Source: Gemmatimonadota bacterium (GTDB taxonomy: Bacteria; Latescibacterota; UBA2968). Taken from it: a DNA stretch of 31,619 bases. The DNA lies in contig PAXL01000025.1 in assembly GCA_002714465.1 (NCBI GenBank), forward strand, positions 88,795 to 120,413. Reading direction: 5' to 3'. Both the position numbers and the translations under genes were made by a program. Below, piece after piece: positions 20,992-28,697 of this stretch. The notes beneath the pieces were generated by a model, which worked only from the letters and a program-made list of their open reading frames with translations, had not been told where the DNA came from and did no database searches. Positions within the stretch are counted from its first letter, which is position 1; each line of letters opens with the position of its first letter.

Positions 20992-21077
20992 TGGTGGGGA
21001 GTGGCGGATTCGAACCACCGAAGGCGTAAGCCAACAGATTTACAGTCTGCCCCGTTTGACCGCTCCGGAAACTCCCC
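20992..21077 (-). tRNA. tRNA-Tyr (GTA)
   Basis: This is a class II tRNA with a long variable arm, 86 bases including the encoded CCA. The acceptor stem GGGGAGT pairs with ACTCCCC, with discriminator A. The anticodon stem GCAGA/TCTGT holds loop CTGTAAA with anticodon GTA (21041-21043). The T loop is TTCGAAT. It lies 247 bases upstream of tRNA-Gly. Confidence 0.96.
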
Positions 21078-21099
21078 ACAGACCGTTCCTGAGCGGAGG

Positions 21100-21128
21100 A
21101 AACTATCAAGTTGACCCCGCGGAGTCAA
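21100..21128 (-). promoter_or_regulatory. Likely promoter of tRNA-Tyr
   Basis: TTGACT (21123-21128) is followed after 17 bases by TAGTTT (21100-21105) on the minus strand. The -10 box is poor but the position, about 20 bases before the mature tRNA, is right. It forms a divergent pair with the plus-strand promoter at 21150. Confidence 0.45.
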
Positions 21129-21149
21129 GCGGTTTCACCGAGTTGTGGA

Positions 21150-21178
21150 TTGACAAGCAGAACCCCAGCGACTATCAT
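21150..21178 (+). promoter_or_regulatory. sigma70-like promoter of the isomerase-like gene
   Basis: TTGACA (21150-21155) and TATCAT (21173-21178) are spaced by 17 bases. The predicted start is near 21185, giving a leader of about 40 bases with AAGGAG at 21212-21217 ten bases before the ATG. No operator repeat was noticed. Confidence 0.75.
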
Positions 21179-21227
21179 TGCCGCCATTCGAAACGCGTCG
21201 TTTAAGCACGAAAGGAGCAGGATCTAG

Positions 21228-22160
21228 ATGACTGAGGACATCCACCAATACGCCAGAATCGGTATTGTCCATTTCATGGCCTACAAGGCCTGTCTCCAAG
21301 GTGATGGACCAATCCTGGAAACGCTCGAGAATATCGCCCTCGACCCCTACTTCAATGTCGTCGAGGTCACGCAGATGAAGGATCCGCAGGTCAGGAAGGA
21401 TGCCGCCGCTCTGCTTGCGTCTGCCCACATGGACGTTGCCTTCGGCGCCCAACCGATCTGCTTGGTCAACCAACTCGACGTCAACTCACTCGACGAGGCG
21501 ACCCGGACCACGGCCGTCGACATGGTCAAAGGTGGCGTGGATCAGGCTCAGGAGCTCGGAGCACCAGGCATCGCCCTGCTCTCGGGCCCCGACTCGGGCG
21601 CCGACAATCGAACCGCAGCTACGGACGCCCTTGTCAAGTCCCTAGGCGAGCTTTGCGAATACACCGCAGAGAAAGGCATGTCGGTCGTTCTAGAGACCTT
21701 CGACCGCCTCCCCTATGGCAAGAACTGTCTGGTCGGCCCAAATGCTCTAGCCGTCGATGTCTCGCAGCGCGTCCGATCGGAGCACGCCAACTTCGGGCTC
21801 ATGCTCGACCTCAGTCATTTCCCGCTCCAAGGCGAGACGTCAGCCTACGCCCTTGGTCTTGCAAGGGACCACATGGTCCACGCCCACATCGGGAACTGCG
21901 TTATGGACAACCCGTCCTTCCCGGACAACGTGAACCACCCGGCATACGGGGACAATCACCCTCGATTTAGCTGTGAAGGTGGCGAGAACGGCGTTCCTGA
22001 GGCTACGGAGTTCCTGCGCGAACTCTTAAACATCGGGTATCTGGACCCGGACAAGCGACCGATCCTTAGCTTCGAGGTCTCCCCGATGGAGGGTGAGTCG
22101 ACGGAGATCATCATCGCGAACGCCAAGCGTGTACTGGACGAGGCCTGGGCGCTCGCTTAA
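21228..22160 (+). CDS. Sugar phosphate isomerase/epimerase-like TIM-barrel protein
   Basis: The 310-residue product looks like the xylose isomerase-like TIM-barrel (AP-endonuclease-2) superfamily, whose members use a divalent metal to isomerise or epimerise sugars or inositols. The four expected metal ligands are in place: Glu156 in VVLETFD, Asp194 in LMLDLSH, His220 in HAHIGN and Glu283 in LSFEVSP. His197 and the HMVHAHIGN strand also fit. No signal peptide is seen, so it should be cytoplasmic. It is a single-gene unit with its own promoter and terminator. The substrate cannot be told from the sequence; tagatose/psicose epimerases, IolE-type and hydroxypyruvate isomerases share this scaffold. 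Confidence 0.82.
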   Translation: MTEDIHQYARIGIVHFMAYKACLQGDGPILETLENIALDPYFNVVEVTQMKDPQVRKDAAALLASAHMDVAFGAQPICLVNQLDVNSLDEATRTTAVDMVKGGVDQAQELGAPGIALLSGPDSGADNRTAATDALVKSLGELCEYTAEKGMSVVLETFDRLPYGKNCLVGPNALAVDVSQRVRSEHANFGLMLDLSHFPLQGETSAYALGLARDHMVHAHIGNCVMDNPSFPDNVNHPAYGDNHPRFSCEGGENGVPEATEFLRELLNIGYLDPDKRPILSFEVSPMEGESTEIIIANAKRVLDEAWALA

Positions 22161-22185
22161 CTCCGATAAGGTTTTTCTGCGGATT

Positions 22186-22217
22186 AGCCGGGATCCTGAT
22201 GGGATTCCGGCTTTTTC
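22186..22217 (+). terminator. Intrinsic terminator after the isomerase-like gene
   Basis: An 11-base-pair stem (AGCCGGGATCC with GGATTCCGGCT, one G-T pair) has a five-base loop and runs into TTTTT. It lies 25 bases after the stop codon. Confidence 0.92.
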
Positions 22218-22910
22218 ATTGGGTTTTCCCTATGCTCGCAAAACCTGGACCGTAATGGGTTGCGCCCCCCGTGACCCCAAGGCTGATCATTCTGCTTAGC
22301 CTCGCATCGGGATATGCGACCCTGGGACACCCCAGCAGGCAATGGAGCAGCAGGTGGCCAGGACCAGCCGTGTGTTCAGCGAAAACCTAAGCATCATCAG
22401 CGATCAGGTCCCACGGGAACGGACCTCGCCGGCATCCTTCGAGCCCACGACCCTGACAGCCCACCCACGACTGCCTATTCGATCCTTCGGCACCCCGAAT
22501 ACCCTCTTTTTAATTTTACAAATAAACACCGCATATATTTGCTGCACAGTGTTTTATGCAACACCACTTCTACATTTTCAGCAGCCACAAGACCAGATCA
22601 ATGGAGCGAGAAAACCGGCTGTTTTACAGCCAGCGATGGATAGAATCTATGGTCGCTTCTACCTTCCGGACCAGCAGGAGGTCCGCGACGTCTAAGGCAC
22701 AGGGCTCGGCCTCCCCATTGTCGAGGGCATCCCGAATACGCACGCTTGAGATGTCGAGGTCAGGGACGAGAATAGCCTGGGAAGAACTTTTTGCGGGCAA
22801 ATTACAAATACACAACCTGGTCCGTTCAAATCGTCTTCAGCTTTCCCGGGTCCGGTCGATAGGATATAGGGAATGGTAAACCTAATGAAATCTTAACCTT
22901 AGTAGACTGG
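22218..22910. other. Gene-poor stretch of about 690 bases
   Basis: No convincing gene is seen. The open frames on both strands are short, lack good ribosome binding sites and show no family motif. The part from about 22500 to 22620 is clearly AT-richer than its surroundings. The right third carries, on the minus strand, a short peptide resembling the end of an adenylyltransferase (listed separately). The stretch may be a decayed gene region. It must also contain the promoter for the gene at 22911, which I could not place. Confidence 0.5.
22624..22815 (-). pseudogene. Possible C-terminal remnant of a NadD-like adenylyltransferase
   Basis: The frame ends with PDLDISSVRIRDALDNGEAE followed by about 27 residues. 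The motif DISSxxIRxxLxNGE closely resembles the C-terminal ISS/ISA-T-x-IR signature of nicotinate-nucleotide adenylyltransferases and related nucleotidyltransferases. A stop codon about six codons before the first start (TTG) closes the frame, and the neighbouring frames show no Rossmann HxGH motif before the next gene begins. It would therefore be a broken tail, if it is real. A chance resemblance over some 17 residues cannot be excluded. Confidence 0.3.
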
Positions 22911-24134
22911 ATGCACAAAGCCTCTAAGATAGCCCTATCGCTGGCCCTGGCCGCGTGTGCCATCTCCCCGCAGCCAACCGTTATCTCCGATCTCGGACAG
23001 GTGCCGACCTTCGATCGGGACACGCTGCCCGCTCAGGACGGCGGCAAACTCCGATCGGCCGCACTCGACTACTACGCGAAGGGTGACTACGTTAGAGCGC
23101 TCCGGTTCGGCTATTGGGCCGCGCAGACAATCCCCACAGACGTACGTCTCCGCCTGCTTCTTGGCATTATCTACGACGGCGGATTTGATCTTCCTGACCT
23201 CGCTCTGCCTGAGTATCAGACAGCGCTGAGCCTGAAACCGGATCGCCGCTTTCAGGATCGTTTGAGACATCGCGTCCACTTTCTGAGTCGTCGCCTGCTC
23301 CAAGACGATGTCCGAACTAATATCATAGAACAATCTGGCAATCCATTGTCAGAGAATTGGTTGGCCGTATACCCCATGGCTATTGAAGGACCCCGAAATC
23401 CCGACCTTGGCCTCGAAATAGCCTTGTTGGACTGGGTGCTTCCTGCGATCAAGCGGCGCTCTGCTGGCCTCCACGTCGATCCGTTTACATCCTTGATTGT
23501 CGCTCAAGTCTACCGAGAGGTCGCAACATCACCCTCGGCCGAGGATTTTGCTCGCTGGTGTGGAGCGGGAACGGTGCTTACCGGTCGCCTGTCTGATCTC
23601 GGGAACAATCGGCTGCGACTGACCCTTGAACTGCTCGATGCTGGCGCGCGTACGGTCCACAAATCGGATCCCTTCGTAATCGATTCAATGGATCCAGCCT
23701 CCGCCAGCAAACAGGTCCTGGACCACGCGGCAAAGGCCCTGGGGCTGCTCGAAGACCCTTTGTCAACGGAGCGCGCCGACCTGATCACCAACCCGGCCTC
23801 CATGGCCCTTTATTCGGCAGGCCTCGCCCAGTATCTGAACGGTCAGGTTGCAGACGCTGAATCGAACCTTTCGGACGCGCGGGTCTTAAACCCCGGATCC
23901 GCTTTCCTAGACTCGCGTTACTCTTGGGCCGATAGCGACCTCCTAGGTGGCAAAGAGGGTGAGCAGCTCCTCCAAGACTACCATCGTCTGCTGAACCTGC
24001 CCTATCCGCAGCGTGCCGTGCGAGAGCGGCTTCGTCGGGGACATAAGCTCGGCTCGCCTGCTGTCAGCGGCGCTGCCGGAAACGAAACCAACGACCCCTA
24101 TAAACCTCCGAGACCTGACATGAAGGCCCAATGA
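22911..24134 (+). CDS. TPR-containing lipoprotein of unknown function
   Basis: The 407-residue product begins with a short basic stretch and a hydrophobic run ending in the lipobox LAAC, so lipid attachment at Cys16 is expected. Residues about 45-112 look like TPR helices (DYYAKGDYVRALRFGYWAAQ, PEYQTALSLKPD). A middle domain contains CGAGTVLTGRLSDLGNNRLR and LTLELLDAGART, the alternating pattern seen in CsgG/FlgO-like or TolB-N-like lipoprotein domains. A second TPR (SAGLAQYLNGQVADAESNLS) follows. The C-terminus is proline-rich and charged. No good Shine-Dalgarno precedes the ATG. The stop overlaps the next start (ATGA), so it is coupled to the outer-membrane protein gene. Its function is unknown. 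Confidence 0.75.
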   Translation: MHKASKIALSLALAACAISPQPTVISDLGQVPTFDRDTLPAQDGGKLRSAALDYYAKGDYVRALRFGYWAAQTIPTDVRLRLLLGIIYDGGFDLPDLALPEYQTALSLKPDRRFQDRLRHRVHFLSRRLLQDDVRTNIIEQSGNPLSENWLAVYPMAIEGPRNPDLGLEIALLDWVLPAIKRRSAGLHVDPFTSLIVAQVYREVATSPSAEDFARWCGAGTVLTGRLSDLGNNRLRLTLELLDAGARTVHKSDPFVIDSMDPASASKQVLDHAAKALGLLEDPLSTERADLITNPASMALYSAGLAQYLNGQVADAESNLSDARVLNPGSAFLDSRYSWADSDLLGGKEGEQLLQDYHRLLNLPYPQRAVRERLRRGHKLGSPAVSGAAGNETNDPYKPPRPDMKAQ

Positions 24135-25231
24135 GACGGATACTCCCCCTCTTCATCGCTCTGGTGACCTCCGTAAGCCACGCGCAGACACCGGCGCCCG
24201 TACTCACGGACGCTTCTGCCTTCCTCCACCAGGTAACGATCGGAAACGGCACGGACGAGATTCGATACAGGCAAATCGTCAGTCCCATCGCCCTGTCAAT
24301 CCCGATCACCTTCGGCAATATCGACATCCAGAGCGCCTATATGAGGCTCGAACGAAGGGACTATGCGGGCACAGAGGATATACACGGCCCGATGGATACT
24401 CAGATCTCGGCCGAATGGGATCTGGGTAGGGCCCTGATTACCGGCTACGTCAACCTACCGACCGGATCCGACTCGCTAAACGCTGATGAGACCGGTCTCG
24501 TCAGCGGAATCATCAGAAACGATCTGAACTTCCCAATCAAGACGTTCGGTCAGGGCTTCGACTACGGCGGCGCGATCACGGTTGCTCACCGGGTGGAGCA
24601 GTGGACGTTCAGCTTTGGTGGCGGATACGTCGTCAGGGGCAACTACAGCCCTTTCGAAACCGCTGCCGACTACGACCCGGGAGACGAGCTGACCGTCACT
24701 GCAGGAGCCGGCTACTCGACCGGCGGCTGGACCTTCGGGCTCGACCCGAATGGGAAGCTGATCTACGTAGACCGAATCAGCGGCCAGCCCACTTTCCGAA
24801 ACGGGAAGCAGTTGATGGTATCCGGCTCGCTTAATTATGCTAGTCGATTCTTCAAGATCAATGCTTCGATCACCGAGATCGCACGGTTCAAGAACCGACA
24901 GCTCGTCCAGGGCACACTCCTCTATGAGATGGACGACAGCAACGGAAACGACCTCAGAGCCCGAGGCTACGTGAGCCTTACACCCTTCACCGGGATATCT
25001 TTGTTCGGTGAAGGAGAATACAAGGACGTCTCGAAGAACGCATACGATCCAACCGATGCCCTCTTCCTTGATGCGGCCAGGATTTGGTCCTACGGCGGCG
25101 GGTTATCGATACAGCTGGGGAAAACGGAGGCGCTAACTGTCCGGGCGATGCGCGGCGACGGCTGGATCAACGATCGCGCCGATGATGTAGCAACTTGGAA
25201 TGCCCGTGTTGCAATCCGGCTGTTCTTCTAG
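24131..25231 (+). CDS. Outer-membrane beta-barrel protein of unknown function
   Basis: The 366-residue product has a clear signal peptide (MRRILPLFIALVTSVSHA, cleavage before QT). The rest alternates polar and aromatic or hydrophobic residues in many short strands, for example FSFGGGYVVRG, VTAGAGYSTGGWTFGL and GISLFGEGEYKDV. It ends RVAIRLFF, the C-terminal phenylalanine expected for BAM-assembled barrels. It resembles transporter- or channel-type barrels of 14-16 strands, but I recognise no named family. It is translationally coupled to the upstream lipoprotein, so the two probably act together at the outer membrane. Confidence 0.78.
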   Translation: MRRILPLFIALVTSVSHAQTPAPVLTDASAFLHQVTIGNGTDEIRYRQIVSPIALSIPITFGNIDIQSAYMRLERRDYAGTEDIHGPMDTQISAEWDLGRALITGYVNLPTGSDSLNADETGLVSGIIRNDLNFPIKTFGQGFDYGGAITVAHRVEQWTFSFGGGYVVRGNYSPFETAADYDPGDELTVTAGAGYSTGGWTFGLDPNGKLIYVDRISGQPTFRNGKQLMVSGSLNYASRFFKINASITEIARFKNRQLVQGTLLYEMDDSNGNDLRARGYVSLTPFTGISLFGEGEYKDVSKNAYDPTDALFLDAARIWSYGGGLSIQLGKTEALTVRAMRGDGWINDRADDVATWNARVAIRLFF

Positions 25232-25255
25232 CCCCGAAGAGAAGCCAAAACAATA

Positions 25256-25285
25256 AAAGCCCCTTCGGTTTTCCGGAGGGGCTTT
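25256..25285. terminator. Bidirectional terminator between convergent genes
   Basis: A 13-base-pair stem (AAAGCCCCTTCGG with CCGGAGGGGCTTT, one T-G pair) closes a TTTT loop. A T-rich tail is present on the minus strand and a shorter one on the plus strand, so it can serve the beta-barrel gene and the convergent DUF4013 gene. It overlaps the stop codon of the latter. Confidence 0.88.
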
Positions 25286-25964
25286 ACTCGTTTGGCTCAG
25301 TTACCACGACAGGCGGGCCCTTCTTCCGTTGGCCGATCATCCGACCGAACACGTGAGAGAACACGAGCGTTAGGTAGAAGTGGGTCACGAGCACGAGCAG
25401 GATGCCGGCAACCGGCAAACCACCAAACACGATCAGTGTCATTGTGTAAAGACCGAAGAAGAGAAAAATGAGCTGGATGTAGTCCAACCGAACGACCCGT
25501 CGCAGATCCCGAAAGATGGCGTCGGGTTCGAAGCTTGCCCAGACGCGGCCCTCCTCCGCAAACCGCATGAAGACAACCGGTGAGATCGTGTTGAAGAGAG
25601 CGATACTCCCGAGGCCGACTGTGGCCATCGTCGCCACATCGCTGGACACACCGCCCTGAGTCAGGCTGATGACTGCCACGAGCCCGAATACCGTCAGGAT
25701 CACGTAGCCGAAGGTAATCAGGAAGATCCAGAAACCGACACGAAAGTAGGCACGCCATTCTGCCCAGTCGGGAAGTGTCAGAACAGGGGCACCGTTCAGC
25801 CCGTTGATGAACACTCGGTAGGCATAGCCCCAAGTTAGGAAGTTCGCAACCGGGAACGGCGACACCAGGCTTCCTATCAGAAGTTTCTTCAGGATTTGGG
25901 GATCCTGAAACGGGGCTCTTGCCGCCTCGATTAGAACAGCGGCGTAATTTTCTTTCTCTTCCAT
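25284..25964 (-). CDS. DUF4013-like integral membrane protein
   Basis: The 226-residue product has four or five strongly hydrophobic segments: about residues 27-50, 73-103, 109-134 and a long pair from 159 to 210. The N-terminal part has FLTWGYAYRVFINGLNG followed by LPDWAEWRAYFRVGFW, the G-Y plus LPxW pattern of the DUF4013 family, whose function is unknown. The start lies only four bases after the stop of the cystathionine gamma-synthase gene with no strong ribosome binding site, so it is probably translated by re-initiation and falls under the same SAM-II riboswitch. It ends in a basic, proline-containing cytoplasmic tail. A link to sulfur amino-acid transport is only a guess. Confidence 0.7.
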   Translation of the reverse strand: MEEKENYAAVLIEAARAPFQDPQILKKLLIGSLVSPFPVANFLTWGYAYRVFINGLNGAPVLTLPDWAEWRAYFRVGFWIFLITFGYVILTVFGLVAVISLTQGGVSSDVATMATVGLGSIALFNTISPVVFMRFAEEGRVWASFEPDAIFRDLRRVVRLDYIQLIFLFFGLYTMTLIVFGGLPVAGILLVLVTHFYLTLVFSHVFGRMIGQRKKGPPVVVTEPNE

Positions 25965-25968
25965 CCGT

Positions 25969-27162
25969 TTAGATCGTAGCCAGCGCCTGCTCGAGGTCGC
26001 TGATCAGGTCTTCTGCATCCTCAATCCCGACTGAGTAGCGGACCAGTTCGTCGGCGATACCGATTGCGATCCGGTCCTCACGGTCAAGTTCGTAGTAGGA
26101 GATAGTCGAGGGGTGCGAGACGATGCTCTCCACGCCCCCAAGACTCGCACCGATACAGGGGAGCCGGAGGGCATCGAGAAAACGCATCGTGCCGTCCAGG
26201 TCGGCATAAAGGTCGAAACTTCCCCCCCCGCCGTATCCCGTCATCTGCTCTCGTGCAATATCGTGGTGCGGATGGGAAGCTAGCCCGGGATAGTAGACTT
26301 GCTTGACGCGCTCGTGCCCTTCGAGAAAACGCGCCACCGTCAGGGCACTTTCGTTCTGTCTCGCCATCCTCAGGGGAAATGTCTTGAGTCCCCGGATCAG
26401 GAGATAGGCACAATGGGGATCGAGCACCCCGCCCAGTATCCCCCGGTAATCCTTGATCGCTGACACGAGCGGCGCATCACCGAGAACGACTCCCGCCATC
26501 AGATCGTTGTGTCCGCCCAAGTATTTGGTTGCGCTGTGGATGACCAAGTCGACGCCGAATTCCAGAGGACGCTGGTTCAGGGGCGTTGCGAACGTACTGT
26601 CGATAATCACCTTAAGGCGGTGCGCCTTTGCCAGGTTCACTATCGCGTTCAGGTCCACGACGTTCAGATGCGGGTTTGTAGGCGACTCCGACACGATCAT
26701 CCGCGTATTCTCCCGAATCGCACCCTCGAGCTGATTGTAATCGCCCGCGTGCACAAAGGTCGTGTCAATCCCAAACTTCTTGAGGACCATCTTGCAGAAC
26801 TGAGCGGTCTTTCGATAGCAATCGTCCATAATGACCGCGTGCTGTCCTGTCTTCAGCATGCCGAGCATGGTCGTCGTCACGGCGGCCATCCCGGAGGAGA
26901 ATAGCAACCCGGCCTCCGCACCCTCAAGACCAGCAAGCTTCTGTTCTGCAACCTGCTGGGTTGGGTTACCATACCGGCCGTAGTCAAGTCTCGCGCTCCG
27001 TCCCTGGACGAAATCGTCCACGGCTTGGGTATCCTCGAACACATAGGTCGACGTCTGGGCGATGGGCACCGTCAGAGAATGCCCCCAGTGCCCCTTGACC
27101 CCGTCCCCGTCCTGTTCGCCGCCGTGTACGGCTCGTGTCCCTAATCGAGTATTGTCAGGCAT
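25969..27162 (-). CDS. metB: Cystathionine gamma-synthase, plant-like
   Basis: This is a 397-residue fold-type I PLP enzyme of the Cys/Met metabolism family. It should join cysteine to an activated homoserine to give cystathionine, the first step of transsulfuration to methionine. The PLP lysine is Lys213 in HSATKYLGGHND, and Asp188 pairs with the ring nitrogen. YGRYGNPT (61-68), DCYRKT (114-119), ESPTNP (159-164) and TFATPLNQ (190-197) match Arabidopsis cystathionine gamma-synthase from memory far better than E. coli MetB, which has DCYGGSYR. The plant enzyme uses O-phosphohomoserine. The leader carries a SAM-II riboswitch and terminator, supporting a methionine role. A lyase of the same family is the main alternative. 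Confidence 0.88.
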   Translation of the reverse strand: MPDNTRLGTRAVHGGEQDGDGVKGHWGHSLTVPIAQTSTYVFEDTQAVDDFVQGRSARLDYGRYGNPTQQVAEQKLAGLEGAEAGLLFSSGMAAVTTTMLGMLKTGQHAVIMDDCYRKTAQFCKMVLKKFGIDTTFVHAGDYNQLEGAIRENTRMIVSESPTNPHLNVVDLNAIVNLAKAHRLKVIIDSTFATPLNQRPLEFGVDLVIHSATKYLGGHNDLMAGVVLGDAPLVSAIKDYRGILGGVLDPHCAYLLIRGLKTFPLRMARQNESALTVARFLEGHERVKQVYYPGLASHPHHDIAREQMTGYGGGGSFDLYADLDGTMRFLDALRLPCIGASLGGVESIVSHPSTISYYELDREDRIAIGIADELVRYSVGIEDAEDLISDLEQALATI

Positions 27163-27177
27163 GTTTACCTTCTAACG

Positions 27178-27209
27178 AAAAAATCCCGGGCGGCAAAAAG
27201 CACCCGGGA
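27178..27209 (-). terminator. Intrinsic terminator in the metB leader
   Basis: On the minus strand TCCCGGGTG pairs with CGCCCGGGA (nine base pairs, one T-G) over a CTTTTTGC loop, followed directly by six T residues. It lies between the SAM-II aptamer and the metB start, 15 bases before the ATG. It can therefore stop both riboswitch-initiated RNA and read-through from thrC. Confidence 0.9.
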
Positions 27210-27247
27210 CTCGGATTCGTCGAGCAATGAGAGCGACAGGAGGAGCA

Positions 27248-27300
27248 GGGCTTTTTAGCGCGTTTTTTAGAGTGGCTGCAATATGCCGCAAATCACCACT
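27248..27300 (-). ncRNA. SAM-II riboswitch aptamer
   Basis: The minus strand gives the compact H-type pseudoknot of the SAM-II (SAM-alpha) family. P1 is AGUGG (27300-27296) with CCACU (27275-27271). The loop holds the conserved UGAUUU and AUUGCA. The 3' part ends CGCUAAAAAG, the conserved tail. Loop GGC (27287-27285) can pair with GCC in the tail (27251-27249), where the crystallised Sargasso Sea aptamer has the reverse CC/GG pairing. It follows a promoter and precedes a terminator and the cystathionine gamma-synthase gene, an expected target of SAM feedback. Confidence 0.87.
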
Positions 27301-27301
27301 T

Positions 27302-27319
27302 CGGGGGCCATATCCCCTT
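27302..27319 (-). other. Small hairpin 5' of the riboswitch
   Basis: GGGG and CCCC form a short stem with the loop AUAUGG just before the aptamer and at about the predicted transcription start. It may shield the 5' end of the leader RNA. Confidence 0.4.
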
Positions 27320-27327
27320 GTTTTCAG

Positions 27328-27356
27328 AATATATATGCACGATCTGATCGTGTCAA
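27328..27356 (-). promoter_or_regulatory. sigma70-like promoter of the riboswitch transcript
   Basis: TTGACA (27351-27356) and TATATT (27328-27333) are spaced by 17 bases on the minus strand, a near-consensus promoter. The -35 box touches the thrC stop codon. The predicted start near 27321 gives a leader of about 160 bases containing the riboswitch and terminator. Confidence 0.85.
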
Positions 27357-28697
27357 CTAGGCAGCAGAATCAAGACGTCTGAAGAGAGCATCCCGAACCT
27401 TGTCGTAGTCTGCTGCTAGCTCGACAGGCAGGTTGGGCACGCTTGGCTTGACGCCAAAATTTTCCAGTTCATCCTGGTGATACCGGATCTTGAAGTCCGT
27501 GAACTTCAACCCGTGTGCAGTCGAGATCACGACGACCTTGTCCGAGGAGGTCACGTCACCTCTTTTGATCAGCTTGAACAGCCCTCCGAAAGCCACCCCC
27601 GTGTGCGGACAGCAGAACAGTCCGGTTCTATCCGCGCGTCCACACGCCTCCGACAGCTCCTGCTCGGTCACCTGCTCAACAACGCCATTAAACTGCTTGA
27701 GCACTGCGATTGATTTTTCCCAGCTGACAGGGTCTCCGATCTGAATTGCGCTTGCCAGCGTCGGCTTGGCCTGAACGGACTCGAAATTGTCGAAGTTCTG
27801 CTGGTAGCTAAGATACAGCGGGTTGGCGTTCGCTGCCTGCGCCACAGCGATCCGGGGCAGCTTGTCGATGATCCCCAGTTCGTACATCTCCAGGAATCCC
27901 TTACCGAGCGCGCTAGAATTTCCGAGGTTCCCACCCGGGATAATCACCCAGTCAGGGACCTGCCAGTCATCCTGCTGAACGAGTTCGATTGCAACCGTCT
28001 TCTGCCCTTCGACGCGAAGTGAGTTCATCGAGTTGGCTAGGTAGATGTTCTCCTTCTGGCAGATATCCTTCACGATGCGCATACAGCCGTCGAAATCCGT
28101 CTCGAGACTCAGCACCAGCGCTCCATTCGACACCGGCTGGACAAGCTGCGCAGTCGACACCTTGTCCTTCGGCAGGAATACGACAGACTGCATACCTGCG
28201 GCAGCTGCGTAGGCAGCAAGAGCAGCCGAAGTGTCTCCAGTCGATGCGCAGGCCACGGCCGGGATCGTCTGTCCCTCGGACAGCATCTGCTTGACCATCG
28301 ACACGAGCACCGTCATCCCGAGATCCTTGAACGAGCCGGTATGGCTGTTCCCACACTGCTTGATCCAGAGGTCCTCGACACCAATTTCGCGACCGAGTCG
28401 ATCGGCCCAGAACAGGTTTGACCCCCCCTCGAACACGGAAACCACATTGTCCTCGTGGACGGATGGGCAGACCACTTCCTTCTTCCCCCACACGGAGCTT
28501 CCGTATGGCCAGGTCGTCCTCATGTAGCGACTGTCGAAGAGCGCACGCCACGCTTCGCCGCTCTTCTGCCTCAGCGTGTCCATGTCGTGACGGACTTCGA
28601 GCAGACCACCACAGGTGGGGCACTCGTATATGATCTGGGTCAGCGGATAACGGCCATCACAGCCGCGAAAGCACTGGAACCACGCGTTTGGTTTCAT
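27357..28697 (-). CDS. thrC: Threonine synthase, plant-like
   Basis: Threonine synthase turns O-phosphohomoserine into threonine with PLP in the cytoplasm. The 446-residue product has the PLP lysine Lys124 in [11 protein letters not shown], the phosphate loop PGGNLGN and [14 protein letters not shown]. Stretches such as [38 protein letters not shown] and [16 protein letters not shown] match Arabidopsis threonine synthase closely from memory. Unlike the plant enzyme it starts with a Cys9/Cys13 and Cys26/Cys29 zinc-ribbon-like pair. The start has no clear Shine-Dalgarno; CATAAT at 28707-28712 ends ten bases before the ATG and might give a nearly leaderless mRNA. It lies 83 bases after batE and shares the substrate branch point with the next gene. 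Confidence 0.93.
   Translation of the reverse strand: MKPNAWFQCFRGCDGRYPLTQIIYECPTCGGLLEVRHDMDTLRQKSGEAWRALFDSRYMRTTWPYGSSVWGKKEVVCPSVHEDNVVSVFEGGSNLFWADRLGREIGVEDLWIKQCGNSHTGSFKDLGMTVLVSMVKQMLSEGQTIPAVACASTGDTSAALAAYAAAAGMQSVVFLPKDKVSTAQLVQPVSNGALVLSLETDFDGCMRIVKDICQKENIYLANSMNSLRVEGQKTVAIELVQQDDWQVPDWVIIPGGNLGNSSALGKGFLEMYELGIIDKLPRIAVAQAANANPLYLSYQQNFDNFESVQAKPTLASAIQIGDPVSWEKSIAVLKQFNGVVEQVTEQELSEACGRADRTGLFCCPHTGVAFGGLFKLIKRGDVTSSDKVVVISTAHGLKFTDFKIRYHQDELENFGVKPSVPNLPVELAADYDKVRDALFRRLDSAA

Noticed and set aside
22296..22397. A 33-residue minus-strand frame with a signal peptide-like start (MMLRFSLNTRLVLATCCSIAC)
   Set aside because: Too short to judge, no Shine-Dalgarno seen and no context; a chance hydrophobic run is as likely.
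22314..22695. Two overlapping plus-strand frames of 109 and 117 codons in the gene-poor stretch
   Set aside because: Low-complexity, proline- and arginine-rich composition in different frames, no ribosome binding site and no family motif.
27967..28623. A 218-codon minus-strand frame in another phase of thrC
   Set aside because: It overlaps the clear threonine synthase frame and has an Arg/Cys-rich random-like composition.
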